Source: an uncultured Oscillospiraceae bacterium
Lineage (GTDB): Bacteria > Bacillota > Clostridia > Oscillospirales > Ruminococcaceae
DNA: 64,000 bases
Direction of reading: 5' to 3'
Assembly: GCA_934526065.1 (NCBI GenBank)
Contig: CAKSZX010000001.1
Location: 62,001-126,000 of the forward strand
Part shown: piece by piece, positions 31,161-39,531 of the stretch
Layout: the number at the start of each line of letters is the position of its first letter
How positions within the stretch are numbered: position 1 is the stretch's first letter
The notes under the pieces: model-generated
Databases searched by the model: none
What the model was told of the DNA's origin: nothing
Seen by the model: only the letters and a program-made list of their open reading frames with translations
Position numbers and translations under genes: made by a program

Positions 31161-32891
31161 ATGCAAAATCAAAATACAGATTTGAATTCTCGCCCGGTGA
31201 GAACACCGAGGCAACCAAGACCACGCAAACCACGGGAACCGATTAAAATTATTCCTCTCGGCGGTTTGAATGAAATCGGCAAAAATATGACGGTTTACCA
31301 ATGCCGCAACGATATGTTTATCGTTGACTGCGGCAGCACTTTCCCGGAGAGCGAGATGTTCGGCATCGACCTTGTTATACCGGATTTCACATTTGTTGAA
31401 GAAAACAAGGAAAATATCAAAGGTATAGTTATCACCCACGGACATGAGGACCACATAGGCGCCTTGCCATATCTTTTGAAAAAGGTGAATATACCGGTTT
31501 ACGCCACAAAGCTTACAAAAGGTCTTATTGAGAGCAAGTTGAGTGAGTACCCGTTTTTACCGGCTGTTGACATAAGGGTTATGGAACCCGGTGACAGAAT
31601 ACACATGGGCTGTATGACGGTTGTGCCTATCCATGTAAACCACTCAATCCCGGATGCGGTGGCTTTGGCCATTGAATGTCGGGCCGGCACCGTTATAGCC
31701 ACAGGCGACTTTAAAATAGACCTTACACCGCCACAGGGCAAAAGTACGGATTTGGCAACATTTGCCGCTTACGGTCAAAAAGGAGTTTTGGCACTTTTGG
31801 CGGACTCCACAAACGCCGAGAGAAAGGGCTTTTCTTCAAGCGAGAGAACAGTGGGCGAGAGCTTTACGAGGCTGTTTGAAAAGGCGGGAGACCGCAGAAT
31901 TATAATAGCCACTTTTGCCTCTAACATTTACAGAATACAGCAAATTTTGGATTTGGCCGTAAAACACGGCAGAAAAGTTTCCGTATCCGGCAGAAGCATG
32001 GTGGGCAATATTCAGATGGCTTTTGATTTGGGCTATTTGAAAGCCCCGGAAAATGTTATGATTGACCCGGAAAAAGTAAAGGATTACGAACCGGGACAGA
32101 TGGTTATAATCACCACCGGCAGCCAGGGCGAACCTCTTTCCGCCCTTTCAAGAATGGCAAGCGGAACACACAGACAATTTTCCGTAAGTGCAAGGGATTT
32201 TATCATCATTTCCGCCACGCCTATTCCGGGCAACGAAAAAATGGTTACAAGGGTTGTAAACGGTTTGCTTAAACTGGGTGCGGAAGTTATTTACGAATCC
32301 ATGTACGATGTGCATGTATCCGGCCACGCCTACCAGGAAGAACTTAAACTTATGTTAAAACTTGTTAATCCTATGTATTTTATGCCGGTTCACGGTGAGT
32401 ATAAACATCTTAAAAAACATTCTATGCTTGCACAGAGCATAGGTATAAAAGAAGAAAACATAGTTATCGGCAATGTGGGCGAGCCTGTGTCATTCTCAAA
32501 GGACGGCATGACAAAGTGCGAACCCGTAACAGCCGGCAGCGTAATGGTTGACGGTTTGGGCGTAGGCGATGTAGGCAGTGTGGTTCTTCGAGATCGCCGT
32601 CATCTTTCACAGGACGGCCTTGTGGTTGTTGTATTTACGGTAGATAATTCCACAGGGGAGTTGCTCTCAGGCCCGGATATTGTTTCCAGAGGCTTTGTAT
32701 ATGTAAAAGAGAGCGAAGAACTGATATCCGAGGCAAGACTTGCGGCAAGGAGTGTTATTGAAAAATATCAGGATCACTATTACAAGGATTGGACGGTTAT
32801 CAAAGCCAAAATAAGAGATCAGGTTTCGCAGGTGCTTTACAGAAGAACCAAGCGCAGCCCGATGGTATTGCCCATAGTTATGGAAGTTTAA
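31161..32891 (+). CDS. rnj: Ribonuclease J
   Basis: 576 residues behind AAAAGGAGAAAGG. RNase J is the 5'-3' exonuclease and endonuclease of the Firmicute RNA degradosome, a metallo-beta-lactamase/beta-CASP enzyme. Core motifs: the metal site ITHGHEDHIGALPYL (HGHEDH 93-98), HVNHSIPDAVALAIE, ATGDFKIDLTPPQG, LADSTNAERKGFSSSE (beta-CASP entry), and the late PVHGEYKHLKKHSMLA. The C-terminal domain follows at about 470-576. The N-terminal 28 residues are a basic, proline-rich extension not needed for the fold. Only one copy is in this window, so J1 and J2 cannot be distinguished. The gdpP gene follows 13 bases later. Confidence 0.95.
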   Translation: MQNQNTDLNSRPVRTPRQPRPRKPREPIKIIPLGGLNEIGKNMTVYQCRNDMFIVDCGSTFPESEMFGIDLVIPDFTFVEENKENIKGIVITHGHEDHIGALPYLLKKVNIPVYATKLTKGLIESKLSEYPFLPAVDIRVMEPGDRIHMGCMTVVPIHVNHSIPDAVALAIECRAGTVIATGDFKIDLTPPQGKSTDLATFAAYGQKGVLALLADSTNAERKGFSSSERTVGESFTRLFEKAGDRRIIIATFASNIYRIQQILDLAVKHGRKVSVSGRSMVGNIQMAFDLGYLKAPENVMIDPEKVKDYEPGQMVIITTGSQGEPLSALSRMASGTHRQFSVSARDFIIISATPIPGNEKMVTRVVNGLLKLGAEVIYESMYDVHVSGHAYQEELKLMLKLVNPMYFMPVHGEYKHLKKHSMLAQSIGIKEENIVIGNVGEPVSFSKDGMTKCEPVTAGSVMVDGLGVGDVGSVVLRDRRHLSQDGLVVVVFTVDNSTGELLSGPDIVSRGFVYVKESEELISEARLAARSVIEKYQDHYYKDWTVIKAKIRDQVSQVLYRRTKRSPMVLPIVMEV

Positions 32892-32904
32892 TCGGGGATA
32901 TTGT

Positions 32905-34845
32905 ATGAAAAAAAGATTTTCCGGCACAGATTTGCAAATGGTAATAATGTATGCGGTGTCGGTTGTGTTGGCTGTTATTATTTGCGTTAAAATGCCGGAT
33001 ATGGCAGCTTTAGCGGTTGTAGCCGTATGCGTTGTGTCCGGTGCTGTGGCCATGAATGTTACCTATGTGAGAAAAATCATAAGGGGAGTATTTTACGGCA
33101 CCGGCAAAGACGGGGCAAAACAGCAGTTGAGTTTTGAAAAATTGGCACTGCCTTTGGCGGTAATTCACGACGGAAGTATAGTGTGGTATAATTCTTCTTT
33201 CAGAGAGAAAATTTTAGGTGACAGCGACAGATATCTGTACCCGTTAGAGAAGATTTTGCCTGAACTTGATTTAAAAAAAGCCACAGAACCGGGCGGAACG
33301 GCGATAAAATTTGCCGACAAGGAATACACCGTTTTTGCCTCTGCTCAGGAGGAAAACGACGACCTGTCCGTTTGCTATTTTGTGGACGATACCCGGCTTA
33401 AAACCCGGGCAAGGGAATACAGCCTTTCAAGACCTGTGGTTATGGAGATGGTTGTGGACACTTATGACGAGGCGCTAAAAGACTTAAAAGAAAGCCAAAG
33501 AGCTCAAATTATGGCGGACATAGACCAACTTGCGGAAGACACGGCAAACGCCGCAGCAGGCACTGCCATAAAAGTGGGCAGCAGCCGTTATCACATAATA
33601 ATTGAGGACAGGTACTTTGACAAAATTTTGCAAAATAATTTTGTCATACTTAAAAAAGCAAAGCGGATAAAAGAAGATGTCACATTGTCCATAGGTGTGG
33701 GCAGAGGCGGCAAGTCTTTAAGCGAGTGTGACGCACTGGCAAAACGGGCGTTGGACATGGCCTTGGGCAGAGGCGGCGACCAGGCGGTTATAAAAACCGT
33801 TGACGGTTACGAATTTTTCGGCGGCAATGCTCCGGGAATGGAAAAGCGCAGCAAAGTCCGCAGTCGTATTGTTGCAAATGCCTTTCGCAATGTTATCATG
33901 CAAAGCGAAACGGTGCTTATAATGGGACATAAATTAAGCGACTTTGACGCCATAGGTTCTGCCGTAGGTGTTTACGAGGCGGTGGAAAGTCTTGGCAAAA
34001 GACGGTTTATCGTTGTCCGTGAGGAGGCAACTTTGGCCGGGGAACTTATCGAGCATATAAAATGCGGGGATTATCCCGGCGATGTATTCATAAGCCCGGA
34101 AAGAGCCGAAAGATATGCAGGCCCCTCTGCGTTGCTTGTTGTGGTTGATACCCATTCGGCTAAAATGACCGAAAGTGAGGAGCTCTGCCGACTTTGCCAA
34201 AGAAAGGTTGTTATAGATCATCACAGAAGAATGGCGGATTACATATCCGACACGGTGGTGTCTTATCACGAACCTTATGCATCCTCTGCATCGGAACTTG
34301 TTTGTGAATTGCTGCAATATATTTTGCCGGTGCATTACCGCATAAGACAGCGGCGGGCGGCGGCATTGATGGCGGGAATAATGCTTGACACACGCAATTT
34401 TTCGGAAAAAGCCGGGGTTCGCACATTCGAAGCGGCGGCATACCTGCGCAGACAGGGGGCAAACAGCACCGAAGTTCTTAAACTTTTTGCAGTTACAAAA
34501 GATGTCTACACCGCAAAAAGCCAAATTGTCACATCCGCTTCTATTTACAAAAATATTGCGGTTGCCTTTTCCGACAACCTGCCGAAAGAGCTTGCGGTGG
34601 CAATTCCACAGGCCGCAAACGATTTGTTAACCATAGACGGGGTTTGGGCGTCGATTGTTGCGGTAAAAGTGGAAGATCAAATAAATGTTTCTGCCAGAAG
34701 TTTAGGGGACATAAATGTTCAACTTTTGATGGAAAGTTTAGGCGGCGGCGGTCATCTTACAATGGCCGGGGCACAGCTTAAAGGTTGTACCGTTGAACAG
34801 GCAAGGGAAAAAATTATCGCCGCAATAGACAATTACAAAAAATAA
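32905..34845 (+). CDS. gdpP: GdpP, cyclic-di-AMP phosphodiesterase
   Basis: 646 residues. Membrane-anchored DHH/DHHA1 phosphodiesterase that hydrolyses c-di-AMP to pApA and so affects cell wall, potassium and osmotic balance. Two membrane helices fill about residues 12-50, a PAS-like sensor follows (about 75-150), then a degenerate GGDEF domain where the canonical motif is replaced (LGRGGDQAVIK), and the catalytic DHH domain from about 335: IMGHKLSDFDAIGSAVG, VVVDTHSAKM and VVIDHHRRMADYI. The DHHA1 part ends with SLGGGGHLTMAGAQ. It follows rnj closely and precedes rplI by 42 bases. The KtrAB potassium system, a known c-di-AMP target in Firmicutes, is encoded 16 kb downstream. Confidence 0.94.
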   Translation: MKKRFSGTDLQMVIMYAVSVVLAVIICVKMPDMAALAVVAVCVVSGAVAMNVTYVRKIIRGVFYGTGKDGAKQQLSFEKLALPLAVIHDGSIVWYNSSFREKILGDSDRYLYPLEKILPELDLKKATEPGGTAIKFADKEYTVFASAQEENDDLSVCYFVDDTRLKTRAREYSLSRPVVMEMVVDTYDEALKDLKESQRAQIMADIDQLAEDTANAAAGTAIKVGSSRYHIIIEDRYFDKILQNNFVILKKAKRIKEDVTLSIGVGRGGKSLSECDALAKRALDMALGRGGDQAVIKTVDGYEFFGGNAPGMEKRSKVRSRIVANAFRNVIMQSETVLIMGHKLSDFDAIGSAVGVYEAVESLGKRRFIVVREEATLAGELIEHIKCGDYPGDVFISPERAERYAGPSALLVVVDTHSAKMTESEELCRLCQRKVVIDHHRRMADYISDTVVSYHEPYASSASELVCELLQYILPVHYRIRQRRAAALMAGIMLDTRNFSEKAGVRTFEAAAYLRRQGANSTEVLKLFAVTKDVYTAKSQIVTSASIYKNIAVAFSDNLPKELAVAIPQAANDLLTIDGVWASIVAVKVEDQINVSARSLGDINVQLLMESLGGGGHLTMAGAQLKGCTVEQAREKIIAAIDNYKK

Positions 34846-34887
34846 TAGTATAATATAAGGCATCATAATAAGCAAAGGAGAATATCT

Positions 34888-35328
34888 ATGAAAGTTGTAT
34901 TATTGCAGGATGTTAAATCAATAGGCAAAAAAGATACCGTTGCGGAAGTTTCCGACGGATATGCACGCAACTTTTTGTTTCCGAGAAAATTGGCGGTGGA
35001 GGCAACTTCACAGGCTATGAATGTAGTAAAAACAAAGGAGAGCGCCAATCGGCACCACAAGGCGGAAGAAATTGCCGCCGCAAATGAAATCAAGGCCAAA
35101 ATTGACGGCAAAACCGTTACGATAAAGGCCAAAGCAGGCAAAGAGGGCAAACTCTTCGGCGCAGTTACATCAAAGGATGTGGCCGACGAAATCAAAAAGC
35201 AGTTGAATGTTGAGATTGACAAGAAAAAAGTTGTTATGAATGACATCAAAACATATTCAAGAGTGGAATGCACCGTTAAAATTTACCCGGAAATCACAGC
35301 GAAAATCGCCGTTGTGGTTGAAGAATAA
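34888..35328 (+). CDS. rplI: 50S ribosomal protein L9
   Basis: 146 residues, AAAGGAG before the ATG. L9 binds 23S rRNA at the base of the L1 stalk through its N-terminal domain. That domain is clear: MKVVLLQDVKSIGKKDTVAE then the signature GYARNFLFPRKLAVEAT. A long connecting helix (about 42-75) and the C-terminal domain (KEGKLFGAVTSKDVADEI and beyond) complete it. gdpP-rplI is a classic Firmicute order normally continued by dnaB; here a terminator follows and dnaB is 22 kb away at 57816. Secure identification. Confidence 0.97.
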   Translation: MKVVLLQDVKSIGKKDTVAEVSDGYARNFLFPRKLAVEATSQAMNVVKTKESANRHHKAEEIAAANEIKAKIDGKTVTIKAKAGKEGKLFGAVTSKDVADEIKKQLNVEIDKKKVVMNDIKTYSRVECTVKIYPEITAKIAVVVEE

Positions 35329-35354
35329 TCACGGTGATAAATTTGAAATAAAAG

Positions 35355-35374
35355 GGCGGCTTTGCCGCCTTTTT
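35355..35374 (+). terminator. Terminator after rplI
   Basis: GGCGGC (35355-35360), TTT loop, GCCGCC (35364-35369), T5. Confidence 0.92.
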
Positions 35375-35422
35375 GCTTTTTATTATCGATAAAATTGTAA
35401 TAAAATTGTAAATTTTATTGCG

Positions 35423-35451
35423 TTGTAAATTATCGGGATTTGATATAAAAT
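35423..35451 (+). promoter_or_regulatory. Promoter of the flavin reductase gene
   Basis: TTGTAA (35423-35428), 17-bp spacer, TAAAAT (35446-35451). Confidence 0.5.
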
Positions 35452-35516
35452 GAAAGTATAAAAGTATGTTTTAAATTATAAAACATTTTACACAATTTTT
35501 GTAGGAGGAAACAAAC

Positions 35517-37265
35517 ATGTTAAAGAAAATTGCATGTGCAGTCCTCGCCCTTTCACTTGTATTTACAGGTTGTTCAGGCACTTCGTCTTCCGAAGGCGGC
35601 TTGACGGACGGCACATATACAGGTACCGGACGGGGCAGAAACGGCGACATCACTGTTGAAGTTGTTGTTGCAAAAGGCGCTGTAAGCGAAATTGCGGTAA
35701 CCGACCACACAGAAACAGCCGGTATAGCAGATCCTGCTTTGGAAAAAATCCCGGCAGAAATCATCGAGGCTCAGAGCCTTGCGGTTGATAATGTATCAGG
35801 CGCCACACTTACATCTAACGGCATTATCGAAGCAGTTAAGGCTTGCCTTGTTGACGCAGGTGCAGACATTGACGCTTGGACAAAGTCAGATGACACGCAG
35901 GCTGAAAAGACAGCTAAGTCTGCAGATGCAGATTTGGTTGTTGTGGGCGCAGGTATTTCCGGTATGTCCACAGCTCTTTCCGCTAAGGAAAACGGTGTTG
36001 ATAACATTGTTATCATAGAAAAACAGGCTGCGGCAGGCGGTACAACAGCTTTGGCCGGCGGTATCTTCATCTATGTTGACGATGACACTTACGACGAATT
36101 TTATGACTACTGGCAGGAGAGAATGTCTGTTTCAGGAGTTGAAAACAAATATTTCAACGAGGACAGATTTGCTTATATCGCTCCTAAGACAGCCGAAACC
36201 GTTGAATGGCTCAAAGGAAAGAATGTAGCGTTTAACGATGAGACAACTTACGGCTCATTCGGCAACTATATAATGGCTTGGGCAACAAACGGCGGCCGGG
36301 GTCTTGTACAGGATTTGGTAAAAGCTTGTGAGGATGCAGGCATTACAATCATTACAGACTGCAAGGGTACAGAACTTGTTACAACAGAGGGTAAAGTAAC
36401 AGGTGTTGTTGCCGAAACAGCAGATGAAATCATCACATATACTTCTAAGGCAGTTGTTCTGGCATCAGGCGGTTCAGGCGCCAACGCAGAAATGACAGCC
36501 GAAAAATCACCTAAGGTTGCGGCCGCAGGCACAATCAACACAGGTTGCGCAGGCAACACAGGCGACGGCGTTGTTATGGCAGAGGCCGTAGGCGGCGTGG
36601 CTTATGATGAATTCTTTACATCTATTGCCGCACAGACAATCGACCCGAAGGTTGAAAACGGCGACAAACTTGACTTTGCATCAGCTCTTATCGTAAACGG
36701 AAAGGGCGAAAGATTTGTAAAAGAGGACGCATCGGATATTACTAAGGAATACGACGCTCTGGGCTCGGCAATGATCCAGAACGGCAATGCTCCTTACTAT
36801 GTAGTCTTTGATTCATCAAATACAGACCGGGTTGCTATCCTTGAAGCAGGTCTTGAAAGCGGCGCAGTTGTAAAAGCCGACACAATCGAAGAATTGCGGA
36901 ACTCCGTCGGCATCGACGCGGCAACTTTGCAGGCAACTTATGACGCTTACGAAGAAGCCGTTGCGGCAGGCGAAGATAAGGAATTCGGCAAGGCGGCAGA
37001 CAAACTTGTTGCTCTTGAAACTGCCCCTTACTACGCTGTACAGATTTTTCCCACAACATTCGGTTCACAGGGCGGCGTTAAGACAGACTTTGACGGCCGT
37101 GTTCTTGACAAAGACGGCAACGTTATTGCAGGTCTTTATGCGGTAGGCGAAATGTCCAACCGTGAATTCTACAACGAAAACTATGTTCTTGCCGCATCAT
37201 TAGGTTTGTACTCAACTGCAGGCAGACTTTGCGGTGTTGCATTGGCACAGGATATCGCCGAATAA
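35517..37265 (+). CDS. Lipoprotein FMN-binding/FAD-dependent reductase (fumarate reductase-like)
   Basis: 582 residues behind GGAGG. An N-terminal lipoprotein signal ends in the lipobox LVFTGC (Cys 19), so the enzyme is anchored on the outer surface. Residues ~28-110 are an FMN-binding domain with DNVSGATLTSNG (91-102), the site where ApbE attaches FMN to the Thr of SGAT. From about 137 comes a flavocytochrome c/fumarate reductase FAD domain: LVVVGAGISGMSTALSA and EKQAAAGGTTALAGGIF, ending with GLYAVGEMSNREFYNENY. Extracellular reductases of this kind let anaerobes dump electrons on fumarate, urocanate, acrylate or similar acceptors. The particular acceptor cannot be read. No ApbE or membrane NADH dehydrogenase for the electron supply is in the window. 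Highly biased codon use suggests strong expression. Confidence 0.9.
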   Translation: MLKKIACAVLALSLVFTGCSGTSSSEGGLTDGTYTGTGRGRNGDITVEVVVAKGAVSEIAVTDHTETAGIADPALEKIPAEIIEAQSLAVDNVSGATLTSNGIIEAVKACLVDAGADIDAWTKSDDTQAEKTAKSADADLVVVGAGISGMSTALSAKENGVDNIVIIEKQAAAGGTTALAGGIFIYVDDDTYDEFYDYWQERMSVSGVENKYFNEDRFAYIAPKTAETVEWLKGKNVAFNDETTYGSFGNYIMAWATNGGRGLVQDLVKACEDAGITIITDCKGTELVTTEGKVTGVVAETADEIITYTSKAVVLASGGSGANAEMTAEKSPKVAAAGTINTGCAGNTGDGVVMAEAVGGVAYDEFFTSIAAQTIDPKVENGDKLDFASALIVNGKGERFVKEDASDITKEYDALGSAMIQNGNAPYYVVFDSSNTDRVAILEAGLESGAVVKADTIEELRNSVGIDAATLQATYDAYEEAVAAGEDKEFGKAADKLVALETAPYYAVQIFPTTFGSQGGVKTDFDGRVLDKDGNVIAGLYAVGEMSNREFYNENYVLAASLGLYSTAGRLCGVALAQDIAE

Positions 37266-37290
37266 TTTAAAGATTTTTGAATTATATAAG

Positions 37291-37320
37291 AGAGGTTCTC
37301 GAAAGAGAGCCTCTTTTTTA
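37291..37320 (+). terminator. Terminator after the flavin reductase gene
   Basis: 10-bp stem (37291-37300 with 37305-37314, one wobble), GAAA loop, T6. Confidence 0.92.
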
Positions 37321-37367
37321 TTACAAAAATCTCACAAGTCATACAGGTCGAATAGGGCACACTCGCC

Positions 37368-37396
37368 TTGACATAATTTTTTTTTACTTATATAAT
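37368..37396 (+). promoter_or_regulatory. Consensus promoter of the topoisomerase IV genes
   Basis: TTGACA (37368-37373), 17-bp spacer, TATAAT (37391-37396), a perfect sigma-A match. The leader to 37528 contains no obvious hairpin. Confidence 0.85.
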
Positions 37397-37528
37397 TATA
37401 TCCACGCCGTTTTGTGTTGATAGGCGGTGTAAAAATTTTAAATTATTTCAAATTATTTTAATTATTCAAGGCGGCGGAGTTTTCTCCCATAGGCATTTGC
37501 GGCCGCCCAAAAGATATGAGAGGACTAT

Positions 37529-39517
37529 ATGGCGAAAAAACAAGAAAAAAACGACAACGAAACCATAAGCCTTTTAAAGGGAGCGGACCGTGTCCGCAAG
37601 CGCCCGGCTGTTATATTCGGCTCCGACGGCATTGAGGGCTGTCGGCAGGCTGTTTTTGAAATACTGACAAACAGTATTGACGAGGCAAGAGAGGGCTACG
37701 GCAAAAAAATTACCGTTACAAAGTTCCTTGACGGCAGCATAGAAGTTGCCGATATGGGCAGGGGCATACCCGTTGATTTTAACAATAAGGAAAATCGCTA
37801 CAACTGGGAGCTTGTTTTCTGCGAGATGTACGCCGGCGGCAAGTATGACAACAATACCGGCGGACTTTATGAGTATTCCTTGGGCACAAACGGGTTGGGC
37901 CTTTGCGCCACTCAATATGCCAGCGAATATATGACTGCGGATATTGTCCGTGACGGATACGCTTATCATCTGGATTTTGAAAAAGGCGAAAATGTTGGGG
38001 GACTTAAAAAAGAACCTGCACCCAAAAAACGGCACACCGGCAGTACAATAAAATGGAAGCCGGACCCGGAAGTTTTCAGCGATACAAATGTAACGGCCGA
38101 TTACTTTAAGGACGTTATAAAAAAACAGGCTATCGTAAACCCGGGAATTCTGTTTATCTTTAACCAGGAAACCCGTGAGGGAATGGTTTCCACGGAATAT
38201 TTCTACGAAAACGGCATAGAGGACTATGTGAAAGAATTGCGGGGAGAAAACGCACTTTCAAAAGTTACCTTTAACAGCGGCGACGCCACAGGCCGTGACG
38301 CCGCAAACCGCCCGGAGTACAAACTTAAAATGAATGTTGCCTATGCTTTTTCAAATAAAATAAGCGACATAGAATTTTATCACAATTCCAGCTATTTGGA
38401 GCATGGAGGCAGCCCGGAAACCGCCCTTAAAAATGCTTTCAGAAGTCATTTTGATAATTACTTCAAGCAAAAGGGAATGTACAAGAAAAACGACGAAAAG
38501 GTTAAGTTTGAGGATATAGCCGATTGTCTTATCTTTGTTTCAAGCTGTTTTTCAACCCTTACAAGTTATGAAAACCAAACCAAAAAGGCCATAACCAACA
38601 AATTTATAGCCACCGCCATGACGGAATTCTTAAAGCACTCTTTGGAGGTTTATTTTATCGAAAATCCCGACGAGGCCGAGAAAGTTGCAAAGCAGGTGCT
38701 TGTCAACAAACAGAGCCGTGAGCAGGCAGACAAAACAAGACAGGGCTTAAAGAAAACCCTGTCGTCACAGATAGATATAGCTAACCGTGTACAGAAATTT
38801 GTAGACTGCCGCACAAAGGATGTCTCTCTCCGTGAGATATATATTGTGGAGGGTGACTCCGCTTTGGGCTCCTGCAAAACAAGCCGTGATGCAAACTTCC
38901 AGGCACTTATGCCGGTAAGGGGCAAAATTTTGAACTGCCTTAAAAGCGATTACGACAAAATTTTTAAAAGCCCTATTATCACCGACCTTATAAAGGTTTT
39001 GGGCTGCGGCGTGGAAAGCCCGGCAAAATACAAAAATAACGGTATATCCACCTTTAACATAGATAATTTGCGCTGGAATAAAGTTATTATCTGTACCGAT
39101 GCGGATGTGGACGGTTTTCAGATCAGGACACTTATTTTGACAATGATTTACCGCCTTACCCCGGCGCTTATCGAGGAGGGCAAGGTGTATATAGCAGAGT
39201 CTCCGCTGTATGAAATAAACACAAAGGACAAGACTTATTTCGCTTATACCGAAGCCGAAAAGGCGGACGTGTTAAAGAGAATTCGGGGACAGAAGTACAA
39301 GATACAGCGCTCAAAGGGCTTGGGCGAAAACGAATCGGAAATGATGCGGCTTACCACAATGAACCCTGCCACACGCAGACTTATAAAGGTTTGCAAGGCC
39401 GATGTAGACAAGACCCGGCGGGTATTTGAAATGCTCTTAGGTGACAACTTAGAGGGCAGAAAACAGCACATACGGGATTTTGGCGCCGATTATCTTGACC
39501 GGCTTGATTTATCATAA
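37529..39517 (+). CDS. parE: DNA topoisomerase IV-type subunit B
   Basis: 662 residues, GAGAGGAC before the ATG. ATPase subunit of a type IIA topoisomerase. GHKL ATPase motifs: ILTNSIDEAREGYG (Mg/ATP Asn), VADMGRGIPVDF, GGLYEYSLGTNGLGLCATQY; the TOPRIM part has IYIVEGDSALGSC and IICTDADVDGFQIRTLIL; the ending GLGENESEMMRLTTMNPATR is the conserved C-terminal block. The sequence is divergent from the usual gyrase (for example GLYEYSLGTNGLG where gyrase has a GGLHGVG-type loop), fitting a second topoisomerase found in many Clostridia beside GyrAB. Transcribed with the A subunit 14 bases downstream. ParE is the best name; a divergent gyrase is the alternative. Confidence 0.88.
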   Translation: MAKKQEKNDNETISLLKGADRVRKRPAVIFGSDGIEGCRQAVFEILTNSIDEAREGYGKKITVTKFLDGSIEVADMGRGIPVDFNNKENRYNWELVFCEMYAGGKYDNNTGGLYEYSLGTNGLGLCATQYASEYMTADIVRDGYAYHLDFEKGENVGGLKKEPAPKKRHTGSTIKWKPDPEVFSDTNVTADYFKDVIKKQAIVNPGILFIFNQETREGMVSTEYFYENGIEDYVKELRGENALSKVTFNSGDATGRDAANRPEYKLKMNVAYAFSNKISDIEFYHNSSYLEHGGSPETALKNAFRSHFDNYFKQKGMYKKNDEKVKFEDIADCLIFVSSCFSTLTSYENQTKKAITNKFIATAMTEFLKHSLEVYFIENPDEAEKVAKQVLVNKQSREQADKTRQGLKKTLSSQIDIANRVQKFVDCRTKDVSLREIYIVEGDSALGSCKTSRDANFQALMPVRGKILNCLKSDYDKIFKSPIITDLIKVLGCGVESPAKYKNNGISTFNIDNLRWNKVIICTDADVDGFQIRTLILTMIYRLTPALIEEGKVYIAESPLYEINTKDKTYFAYTEAEKADVLKRIRGQKYKIQRSKGLGENESEMMRLTTMNPATRRLIKVCKADVDKTRRVFEMLLGDNLEGRKQHIRDFGADYLDRLDLS

Positions 39518-39531
39518 GACAGGAGCATAAA

